Positions 1-7,270 of a stretch of DNA of 64,000 nt are shown piece by piece. The notes under the pieces were generated by a model. It saw only the letters and a list, made by a program, of their open reading frames with translations. It was not told the origin of the DNA and ran no database searches. Within the stretch, counting starts at the first letter, position 1; the number at the start of each line of letters is the position of its first letter. The translations under genes were made by a program, and so were the position numbers. This DNA is from Niallia nealsonii (GTDB lineage Bacteria; Bacillota; Bacilli; Bacillales; Cytobacillaceae). The stretch lies in NCBI RefSeq assembly GCF_002835805.1, contig NZ_PISE01000008.1:1-64000 (forward strand), in the 5' to 3' direction.

Positions 1-42
1 CGATCTAATAGGCGAATAAATGCCCGTCTATTCATTTATGCA

Positions 43-90
43 AAAGAAGCTGTCCTGTAAATATTTCAATATTTACAGGACAGCTTCTTT
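43..90. terminator. Perfect 23-bp hairpin, probable terminator
   Basis: Positions 43-65 and 68-90 are perfect reverse complements with a 2-base loop. The arms begin with AAAG and end with CTTT, so a transcript on either strand would end the stem in U-rich sequence. It lies downstream of the leftward HTH gene (stop at 164) and presumably also ends a gene beyond the left edge. Confidence 0.75.
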
Positions 91-163
91 ATTCATCAAT
101 TGTTGTAAATCCATTTTTTGCTGTGTAAGCAATCATTTGCAGAATTAACATATTCATCACTAT

Positions 164-364
164 TTAGGATGTCATTTTGACTTTTTTCCTTGTTGTTGTC
201 CATTTACCACGACTAGGGCTTTGCACTAAATCGTTATAAGCTAAAACATTCAAATCTCTTTGAATCGTCCGCGGAGTAATACCAAATTCCTCCACTAGCT
301 CTTGTGTTGTTACAGTTCCACGCTTACTAATAAACATGTAGACGGATTTGATACGGTTTAACAT
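164..364 (-). CDS. ytzE: Small DeoR-type HTH regulator (YtzE-like)
   Basis: A 66-residue protein that is almost entirely a DeoR-type winged helix-turn-helix. The recognition helix region reads ELVEEFGITPRTIQRDLNVL, followed by a short basic tail. It has no sugar-phosphate sensor domain, so it is DNA-binding only; target and ligand are unknown. From memory the sequence closely resembles B. subtilis YtzE. The frame stays open upstream to a TTG at 493, which would give 109 residues. That TTG sits only one base from an AAAGGAG motif and the extension is outside the family, so I chose the ATG at 364, although its own ribosome-binding site is weak. The longer form cannot be excluded. Confidence 0.72.
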   Translation of the reverse strand: MLNRIKSVYMFISKRGTVTTQELVEEFGITPRTIQRDLNVLAYNDLVQSPSRGKWTTTRKKVKMTS

Positions 365-966
365 CCGGTTAGTTGAAGGTTTCAATAAACCACTCCCTAT
401 CCATTTTTCAAACCTTTGGCAAATTCCAGCGACCGACAGCTTATTTGAAGACTTAATTCTCCAAGCGTATGTAATTTTCTTTTTTACAGACAACTCCTTT
501 TCAACTGACTAATAGTGAACAATAAAGATGTCAAACCTCTTAGCCTTATTGTACCCCTATTTTATGATTAATTCTACAACATTTGCTTAAATTTACAAAA
601 TATTTGCTTTATAATGTCTCTTTCTATCACCTCCTGTTTGAAAGTCTAACATTAGTATGATAAATACTATGAGATGTAAGCGTTATTTATGCAAATAGTC
701 GGAAGTTTTTTTAAATTTTTTTTAAGTAAATTTAATCTTTACGATGATTCCGAAGCACTAGAAAAGAATTTTTTAATTATTTATTCCGCCAAAAACGAGA
801 AGGATATATTTTGATTAAACACTGTTACAGAAGAACAAAGGCTATTAGGATATTTTGATGTGACTGTAACTAATAGGACATGAGCTATAACGAATGGTTT
901 CGTTATCAAATTTACGCTTTATTCCTATTTAACAGGCTTTTGGTCCCTAATGAAGGAAGTTTCATT
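365..966. other. AT-rich intergenic stretch without a gene
   Basis: About 600 bases separate two leftward genes. I see no credible open reading frame with a ribosome-binding site. It contains a TATAAT-like box near 611 pointing right with no gene behind it, and a partial cre-like word near 676 that lacks the conserved right end. Nothing here supports a firm call. Confidence 0.5.
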
Positions 967-1416
967 TTATCGTTTGAAATAATCATCAATGAATTCCCTA
1001 TGGCTGCCGACCATAGTATCTGGCATTTCATAAGAAGGAAAAAATGCTAGCTGAATTGCTTCCTCTTTATTTAAAACTAAGGAGCCATGATATGTTGAGG
1101 TATAATATACGGCAGTAACAGAATAAAAAGGATCCCCATTTGCGGCAACTGTAAAAAAACGTTCACCAGAGAATAGATGATGAAGTTTCAATCTTGAAAC
1201 GGTTAAACCAGTTTCTTCTTTTACTTCTCTGATTGCTGTTTCTTCTGAAGATTCTCCAAGTTCCATTAATCCGCCAGGAAGCCCCCATACACCATAAGGA
1301 TGAGTTCTTTGCTGCAGTAAAATATGTTTGTTTTCATCCAATATAATGACAACAGACCCCACGAGAATAACAGGCATTTTTCCAACTAATTTTCGTAAGT
1401 CTTTTATATAATCCAT
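967..1416 (-). CDS. Nudix hydrolase
   Basis: A 149-residue MutT/Nudix pyrophosphatase. The Nudix box is complete: it starts at the glycine near residue 49, has E at the fifth-gap position, and ends REVKEETGL at about residues 63-71. The metal-binding glutamates are therefore all present. It is preceded by LPGGL and a beta-strand core typical of cytosolic nucleoside-diphosphate-X hydrolases. The substrate (oxidised nucleotide, ADP-ribose or other) cannot be read from the sequence. ATG at 1416 is preceded by an AAAGG-type site. It is transcribed away from pepV, which starts about 180 bases upstream on the other strand. There is no sign of degradation. Confidence 0.88.
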   Translation of the reverse strand: MDYIKDLRKLVGKMPVILVGSVVIILDENKHILLQQRTHPYGVWGLPGGLMELGESSEETAIREVKEETGLTVSRLKLHHLFSGERFFTVAANGDPFYSVTAVYYTSTYHGSLVLNKEEAIQLAFFPSYEMPDTMVGSHREFIDDYFKR

Positions 1417-1592
1417 TTTTACCAGCCTTTCTTTTTTCTATTTCTATTATTATCCTATATAAAAATTAGGAAGGCTAATAATATGAAAGTTAATGGTTAA
1501 TTATGTAAAAAGTAATGGTTTTATTTTTCATTGAAGGTGTTTTGTGGTATGTTTTCTATAGCATTTGTATTCGCTTAAATAAGGAGGCAATG

Positions 1593-3008
1593 ATGGAAAA
1601 GATAAATTGGCTGAAAGAAGTAAATCAGCGAAAAGAGGAGTTTATTGCTGATTTACAAGGGTTATTACAAATAAAAAGTATTTTAGATGAAGAGAATGCA
1701 ACAAAAGATGCTCCTTTAGGAAAAGGGGTAAAAGAAGCGTTAATGTATATGCTTGATTTAGGTAAAAAAGACGGATTTGAAGCAAAAAATGTTGAAAATA
1801 TCGCAGGGCACCTTCAATTTGGTGCAGGAGTAGAAAGTGTCGGGATTCTCTGCCATGTTGATGTGGTGCCAGAAGGAGATGGCTGGACAAGTGATCCTTA
1901 TAGTGCAGAAATAAGGGATGGGAAAATATACGCTAGAGGTGCACTTGATGACAAGGGGCCTACAATGGCTGCATATTATGCCATGAAAATAGTGAAGGAA
2001 CTAAAGCTTCCTTTATCAAAAGAAATAAGAATGATTATCGGAACAGATGAAGAAAGCCAATGGCGTTGTGTTGATACATATTTTAAAAAAGAAAGTATGC
2101 CGACAATGGGATTTGCACCCGACGCAGACTTTCCTATTATTTATGCAGAAAAAGGAATAGCTGATTTTGATATTGTGCAAATTCTCGAAAAAATGGAACT
2201 GGAGAATGAGGCGATGTTGTCTGTCATCTCCTTTTCATCTGGCAGAAGATATAATATGGTTCCTGACTTTGCAACAGCACGACTTTATGCGCAAAATGAG
2301 CAAGAAGTTATGCAACGTTTTAATGAGTATTTAAATAAAGGCAATTTAACAGGTCGCTATATAATGGATAAGGGAGGTTTAATTTTAGAGCTAGACGGGG
2401 TCTCAGCACATGGTCTAGAACCTGATAATGGAGTAAATGCTGGAATAAAGCTTGCTGCGTTTCTTGCAGAGTTGAAATTAGATGAGAAAGCAGCACCTTT
2501 TTTCACACTTGTATCCAATTATTTTACTGAGGAATCAAGAGGGGAAAAATTAGGAGTGGCCTATCAGGACGAAATTACGGGAGACTTAACGCTTAATGTT
2601 GGGAAACTGCACTATACACAAGATAGTGGCGGAAGATTAGGTTTGACAATGCGTTATCCTGTGACAACAGATATGGAAAAAACGAAAAGTAAGCTGGATG
2701 ACTTATTAGGAAGTTTTGGGTTTTCTATAGAGAATTTCTCCAATTCGAAACCACATTATGTAGAAAAGGACTCTGATCTTATTCAAATATTAAGGAAAGT
2801 ATATGAAGAACAAACAGGAGAAAAGGCAGAATTAATATCGATTGGCGGCGGCACATATGCACGCTCATTAGAAAAGGGTGTTGCTTTTGGCCCGCTTTTT
2901 CCTGGAAGAGAAGACATTGCCCATCAAAAAGATGAGTATATGATAATCGATGATTTAATAAAAGCTACAGCTATTTACGCACAGGCTATTTATGAACTGG
3001 CGAAGTAA
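1593..3008 (+). CDS. pepV: Xaa-His-type dipeptidase PepV (peptidase M20)
   Basis: A cytosolic di-zinc dipeptidase of the M20/PepV group that releases amino acids from dipeptides. Metal and catalytic positions are visible: HVDVVPEGDGW (His88, Asp90), GALDDKGPT (bridging Asp about 119-120), GTDEES (Glu153/154) and a C-terminal GREDIAHQKDEY histidine. GVSAHGLEP marks the lid/dimerisation domain. The length of 471 residues is normal for PepV. The frame is open back to 1515, but AAGGAGG at 1581-1587 sits 5 bases before the ATG at 1593, so the upstream 26 codons are discarded; the adjacent ATG at 1590 is too close. B. subtilis YtjP is the likely counterpart. It is followed by dat about 100 bases downstream and may be co-transcribed. 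Confidence 0.93.
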   Translation: MEKINWLKEVNQRKEEFIADLQGLLQIKSILDEENATKDAPLGKGVKEALMYMLDLGKKDGFEAKNVENIAGHLQFGAGVESVGILCHVDVVPEGDGWTSDPYSAEIRDGKIYARGALDDKGPTMAAYYAMKIVKELKLPLSKEIRMIIGTDEESQWRCVDTYFKKESMPTMGFAPDADFPIIYAEKGIADFDIVQILEKMELENEAMLSVISFSSGRRYNMVPDFATARLYAQNEQEVMQRFNEYLNKGNLTGRYIMDKGGLILELDGVSAHGLEPDNGVNAGIKLAAFLAELKLDEKAAPFFTLVSNYFTEESRGEKLGVAYQDEITGDLTLNVGKLHYTQDSGGRLGLTMRYPVTTDMEKTKSKLDDLLGSFGFSIENFSNSKPHYVEKDSDLIQILRKVYEEQTGEKAELISIGGGTYARSLEKGVAFGPLFPGREDIAHQKDEYMIIDDLIKATAIYAQAIYELAK

Positions 3009-3111
3009 GCTATATACAGCAAATATTATAATGTAAAATAGGGAATAGCCTGTTTGGAATCTAAGATTCATGAAATAAATAGAGAAAAAAGCTTGTTTAG
3101 GGGGAAAGAGA

Positions 3112-3969
3112 ATGAGCATCGTGTTAATGAATGGAGAGTTTATCCCAAGAGAAGAAGCAAAAGTGGATATTGAGGATAGAGGATATCAGTTTGGTGATGG
3201 AATATACGAAGTAATTCGTGTGTATAACGGGAAAATGTTTACGGCAACACAACATCTAGAGCGTTTGCAAACAAGCGGTGAAAAAATTAATATAAACATA
3301 ACCTATACTGTCCAGAATTTAACTGTACTATTGGAAGAATTAATTCATCGAAATTCTTTGCATACAGGTATTATTTATATGCAATTTACAAGAGGTGAAA
3401 GCCCTAGAAACCATGCATATCCAATCGAAACAGTGCCTCCAACATTTGTTGCATATACGAAGGAGTTAGAGCGGCCTGTTACATCATTAGAAAATGGAGT
3501 TTCTTCTATAACGGTGGAAGATATTCGGTGGTCTCGATGTGATATTAAAAGTTTAAACCTGCTTGGGAATGTGATGGCTAAACAAAAAGCAGTGGAAGCA
3601 GATTGTTATGAAAGCATTCAATATCGTGAGTTAACAGTAACAGAAGGAAGTTCTTCAAATATTTGGATTGTCAAAGATGAAGTGGTACAAACGCATGAGG
3701 CAAACTCATTTATTTTAAATGGAATTACAAGACGAAAAATTGTGGATGTATGCCAAAGACGGGAAATTACTATAAAGGAAAAAGCCTTTTCTATTGAAGA
3801 GCTAATCGACGCAGATGAAGTGTTTCTTTCAAGTACCACAGCAGAAGTAATGCCAATTGTAGCTATTAATAATGTTCCAGTCGGTTCTGGTGAAGTAGGA
3901 ATAATCACAAGAAAACTGCAAAATTACTTTAAAGAAGAAATTTTTGTTGAATGTGGAGAAATAGAATAG
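3112..3969 (+). CDS. dat: D-amino-acid aminotransferase
   Basis: A fold-type IV PLP enzyme of 285 residues that interconverts D-alanine and 2-oxoglutarate with D-glutamate and pyruvate, supplying D-amino acids for peptidoglycan. The PLP lysine is Lys146 in CDIKSLNLLGNV, matching Lys145 of the Bacillus YM-1 enzyme as I recall it. The early EDRGYQFGDGIYEVIRVY block and TEGSSSNIWIV are family hallmarks that separate it from branched-chain aminotransferases. ATG at 3112 follows GGGGGAAAGAGA. It lies directly after pepV. Downstream, instead of its own clear terminator, comes the decayed IS element. Confidence 0.94.
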   Translation: MSIVLMNGEFIPREEAKVDIEDRGYQFGDGIYEVIRVYNGKMFTATQHLERLQTSGEKININITYTVQNLTVLLEELIHRNSLHTGIIYMQFTRGESPRNHAYPIETVPPTFVAYTKELERPVTSLENGVSSITVEDIRWSRCDIKSLNLLGNVMAKQKAVEADCYESIQYRELTVTEGSSSNIWIVKDEVVQTHEANSFILNGITRRKIVDVCQRREITIKEKAFSIEELIDADEVFLSSTTAEVMPIVAINNVPVGSGEVGIITRKLQNYFKEEIFVECGEIE

Positions 3970-3979
3970 CAACAAAGCT

Positions 3980-4334
3980 AATAAAAAGACAAGTTGCGCT
4001 GGCAACTTGTCTCAGGCTGTAGACAAATACTCTTTAAAAAGGAAGTTTGTTTACAGTTTTTTTATTTACTTTTCTTTTTTTTAAATGAGGATGCTGATTT
4101 CCGCTCTAGGGTGCGCTTTCCATGGGGCGAGCATCAACTAAGTATAGAATTCCAAACATCCTGGTATTAAAATATAGGCAGATAAATGACAAAAGTGACA
4201 TCATGCTTTCCAAACATTCTTCTACCCAAAGAGACCAATTAGAAATGATAGTTTTAGATTAACTAGTTCGACTAAATCATTTAGTTTGCAAAATCGAGGC
4301 AGCACTTGATTCCTCTTTTGTTTATAATTTAGTT
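3980..4334 (+). mobile_element. Decayed 5' fragment of an IS1182-type element
   Basis: About 350 bases match, with many substitutions, the end and leader of the element at 40313-41094 (compared on its minus strand). Shared parts in order are: a terminal hairpin (3988-3997 with 4002-4011), the CTGTAGACAAA / TTTGTTTACAG arms at 4017-4056, a T-rich run, a GGAGCGGAA-type palindromic-repeat relic (4097-4134), the AGTATAGAATT and AAAATATAGG blocks, and the transposase start at 4203. The fragment is cut off where the cysteine-synthase-like gene ends. No right end is present, so it cannot move. Confidence 0.8.
4203..4334 (+). pseudogene. IS1182-family transposase, N-terminal remnant
   Basis: ATG at 4203 opens with MLSKHSSTQRDQLEMIVLD and then hits TAA at 4260-4262. 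The other copy in this window has CAA (Gln) there, so this is a nonsense substitution. Reading on in frame gives LVRLNHLVCKIEAALDSSF, the conserved N-terminal region of these transposases. The remnant then runs into the last codons of the opposing enzyme gene. About 40 of an expected 450 or more residues remain, so it is certainly non-functional. Confidence 0.85.
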
Positions 4335-5255
4335 AAAAACATCACTAGACAAATATCGTTCGCCTGTGTCACAAACGATAAATACGACAACATCCTCTTT
4401 AGATAGTGTTTTTGCTACTTGGACAGCTGCAAAACAAGCTGCCCCTGAAGAAGGGCCAGCAAGAATACCTTCCTCTTTTGCTAATCTTCTCGTATAGTCA
4501 TATGCTTCTTCATCTTTGATTAAATGAATTTGATCGTAAACATGTTGATTGAGAATTTCCGGTATAAAACCAGGGCTTGTGCCAACTAGTTTATGAGGTC
4601 CTGGTGCTCCACCTGATAATACAGGGGAGCCAGCAGGTTCTGCAACATGAACGGCCAAGTCAGGATACTTTTGTTTCAGTTTTTCGCCTGTTCCAGTAAT
4701 TGTACCTCCAGTTCCTGCTGTTGCAACAAATGCTTTTAACGGTTTGTTTAGCTTATTCATTGCTTCGATAATTTCTGGGGCAGTAGTTAAACGATGTGCT
4801 TCTGGATTATGTGCATTATTAAATTGCATAGGAACATAACTATCAGGAATTTCAGTGGCCAATTCTAGCGCTTTTTTTATGGAGCCAGGCATTTTATCTT
4901 CTCCTTTTGTCAAAACAACTTCTGCTCCATATGCTTTTAATATATTTATTCTTTCTTTTGTCATTGTATCGGGCATGACAAGAATAGCTCGATATCCTTT
5001 TGCTGCCGCGTTCATTGCAAGGCCGATGCCGGTATTTCCGCTTGTTGGTTCAATGATAGTAGAACCTGCCTTTAGTTTTCCTTCTTTTTCAGCAGCTACA
5101 ATCATTTGATAAGCAGCTCTGTCTTTTACACTTCTTGATGGATTAAAATATTCAAGTTTCGCATAAACAGCTGCTCCATCTTTAGGGCTGATTGAATGGA
5201 GTTTAACCAATGGAGTATTGCCGATTAATTCGGCTACATTATTATAAATTTTCAT
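4329..5255 (-). CDS. ytkP: Cysteine synthase-like PLP enzyme (YtkP type)
   Basis: A 308-residue fold-type II PLP enzyme of the O-acetylserine sulfhydrylase/cystathionine beta-synthase group. Lys44 in SRSVKDRAAYQ is the PLP lysine, PTSGNTG at about 70-76 is the substrate loop, and GTGGTITG at about 181-188 binds the PLP phosphate. The expected reaction is beta-replacement on O-acetyl- or O-phosphoserine giving cysteine or a related product. I place it as the YtkP paralogue rather than CysK on the basis of neighbours, so the exact substrate is inferred. ATG at 5255 follows a GAAAGGAAAT-type site. Its stop codon overlaps the end of the IS fragment, so the last residues (SSDVFN) may have been affected by the insertion. 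Confidence 0.9.
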   Translation of the reverse strand: MKIYNNVAELIGNTPLVKLHSISPKDGAAVYAKLEYFNPSRSVKDRAAYQMIVAAEKEGKLKAGSTIIEPTSGNTGIGLAMNAAAKGYRAILVMPDTMTKERINILKAYGAEVVLTKGEDKMPGSIKKALELATEIPDSYVPMQFNNAHNPEAHRLTTAPEIIEAMNKLNKPLKAFVATAGTGGTITGTGEKLKQKYPDLAVHVAEPAGSPVLSGGAPGPHKLVGTSPGFIPEILNQHVYDQIHLIKDEEAYDYTRRLAKEEGILAGPSSGAACFAAVQVAKTLSKEDVVVFIVCDTGERYLSSDVFN

Positions 5256-5551
5256 AAAATGATTTCCTTTCTTTTGTTGGCTTGTCTTTAATTATATAGC
5301 ATGATTGCAAATGATAGGTTGAATCTAACTTGCACGTAACGTTTCATCACCAGTTTATTAAATAGTATGGATAAAACAGTCAAAAGCATTCTCTCCCATC
5401 AACTAATTTATACGGAATAAAATAAAGGATAAGCAGTTACGATTAAAAACTCCATTATCGGATATATAATAGTATAATGGTATATAACTTTAAAAAACGA
5501 ATGAGGATATAAAGTTATATACGTAGTTGTTATAAAGAAAAGGGTGTCTAA

Positions 5552-6112
5552 ATGTCCATAGAACCACATTATTTTGTTGCAATAAGCTTGCCAGATCAGG
5601 TGAAAGAACATATTGCAGCAGCAAAACAAGCATTAAAACATCCATTTCCATTTCAAAAATGGGTGCATCCAGAGGATTATCATTTAACACTTGCATTCCT
5701 AGGAAGTTCTTCTGCTGATCAATTGCAGCTTTTAGCAGAACAGTTGGATAAAAAAATTTGCGAAAGTGATGCGTTTTCTTTGCAGATAGACCGGCTGGGT
5801 ATATTCGGAAATGTTGCTAAACCGAAAATTTTTTGGCTGGGAGTAAAAGAAGAGAAAAAATTAACATCTCTACAAAATAAAGTGTATGATGAATGTAAAA
5901 AGGTGAATTTTAAACTGGAGACTCGGCCTTTTCATCCACATATCACTTTGGCAAGAAAGTGGAAAGAGTCAACTTTTCCGATTGAAGCGCTGCAGCAAAA
6001 AAATCCTTTTGTCCATAAAGATTTATCTTTTTCGGTTCAATCCATCGAAATTTTTCAAACGCAAGTGAATAAAGAACCAAAATATGAAAAAATACATACT
6101 TCCCTTTTCTGA
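5552..6112 (+). CDS. thpR: RNA 2',3'-cyclic phosphodiesterase ThpR (2H family)
   Basis: A 186-residue 2H phosphoesterase with the two HxTx catalytic motifs, HLTL at residues 44-47 and HITL at 130-133. Family members open 2',3'-cyclic phosphates at RNA ends; older annotation calls them 2'-5' RNA ligases. The length and the spacing between motifs are typical. ATG at 5552 is preceded by AAGGGTG. It is divergent from the cysteine-synthase-like gene and followed by ytlQ and amyX in the same direction, as I remember for B. subtilis ytlP-ytlQ-amyX. Confidence 0.9.
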   Translation: MSIEPHYFVAISLPDQVKEHIAAAKQALKHPFPFQKWVHPEDYHLTLAFLGSSSADQLQLLAEQLDKKICESDAFSLQIDRLGIFGNVAKPKIFWLGVKEEKKLTSLQNKVYDECKKVNFKLETRPFHPHITLARKWKESTFPIEALQQKNPFVHKDLSFSVQSIEIFQTQVNKEPKYEKIHTSLF

Positions 6113-6258
6113 TGCCTTTGTTGATGGTGATGCAAAAAACAGCATGAACAGCGTGATTTAACAAAGTTTTGCTGATAAGTCGACGGGAATGAGTGTCGTT
6201 TATAAAGAGATTTGGCTTGTTTAATCAAAAGCTATTGCCTTAAAAGGGGGAAGTATAT

Positions 6259-7236
6259 TTGGCGCAGCTAGTTAAATTAAAAGATTATGTTTCACGATAT
6301 GAACAGAATATTATTGTTTATCCTTCACGATTTGTTCGATTAAAAAAACAAAAATGGGAAGGGGTAAAAAAACTATATCATACTAATGAGTTAATAAAAC
6401 CTATAGAAACAGACTTCTATGAAGAAGAATGGGAAGAAGAAAAACCGTCTTTTATAACGAAAATAAAAGGTATTATTAAAAAAACGAAAAAAGAAGAGAT
6501 TGTTGAGGATTTAGAAATTAAACAAGATCAGCCTGTAGTGATAGAAGAAGATGCACTAGCATTTGAATATACTCCAGATCAATATAGAGACCCAAAAAGT
6601 TTAGATGACTTAAAACTGCAATTTTTAAATCAACTTTTTAAATTTCAGCTTAAATGGGCGAGTTCAACATTGACAGAAAAATCCATTGTCAAAAAGGCTT
6701 TTTATTATGACGATGATCTAAAATATTTTCTGCAACGATTCCCAGATACATACTTAGTTTTTTACAAACCTATATTCTTAATAAAACATGCACCAGTAGA
6801 ATTAGATACGATTATCATAACACCAACAGATGTATGGATAATTAACATGTTAGAAGAAGAAGATTCCGCTGTGTTTGTTGGTTCCACTGAGAAATTTTGG
6901 ATCAAAAAAAGCAGAGATAAAGAGAAAAAGATCTTAAGTCCAATCATATCTATTAATAGAACAGAAAAAGTAGTGAAGAAGCTATTGGCAGCACAAGAGG
7001 TGGATATACCTATTCAAAAAGTCATTTTATCAAGAAATGGGTATATTGATTTTCCTGCCGTACCATATCAGTTAAAACTTATTGAAAAGCGTAATTATCA
7101 GGAATGGTTTAAGATGATGCGCAATAACCGTTCTCCCTTAAAAGCGACTCAATTAAAAGCAGCAGAAAGTTTGCTGCGATATTGTTTAACAACTTGTGCT
7201 AGAAGGTATGAATGGGATGTTACGGATGAAAAATAG
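6259..7236 (+). CDS. ytlQ: YtlQ-like protein, possible degenerate NERD domain
   Basis: A 325-residue cytosolic protein with no signal peptide or membrane segment. Residues about 40-110 are charged and Glu/Lys-rich. The C-terminal half has a predicted alpha-beta core around VELDTIIITPTDVWIINML that resembles the nuclease-related (NERD) core. The usual catalytic E-x-K on the second strand is not evident, so nuclease activity is doubtful. TTG at 6259 is the only sensible start and follows AAAAGGGGGAAG. It is separated from amyX by 34 bases and is probably co-transcribed with it. The function is unknown; the NERD assignment is my inference from the local pattern only. Confidence 0.75.
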   Translation: MAQLVKLKDYVSRYEQNIIVYPSRFVRLKKQKWEGVKKLYHTNELIKPIETDFYEEEWEEEKPSFITKIKGIIKKTKKEEIVEDLEIKQDQPVVIEEDALAFEYTPDQYRDPKSLDDLKLQFLNQLFKFQLKWASSTLTEKSIVKKAFYYDDDLKYFLQRFPDTYLVFYKPIFLIKHAPVELDTIIITPTDVWIINMLEEEDSAVFVGSTEKFWIKKSRDKEKKILSPIISINRTEKVVKKLLAAQEVDIPIQKVILSRNGYIDFPAVPYQLKLIEKRNYQEWFKMMRNNRSPLKATQLKAAESLLRYCLTTCARRYEWDVTDEK

Positions 7237-7270
7237 ATTGTGGATGTTTATTTGAAGGAGTTGACGGCAG

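Noticed and set aside
673-690. cre-like TGTAAGCGTTATTT near 676
   Set aside because: The right half lacks the conserved CA and no gene start lies nearby in a sensible position.
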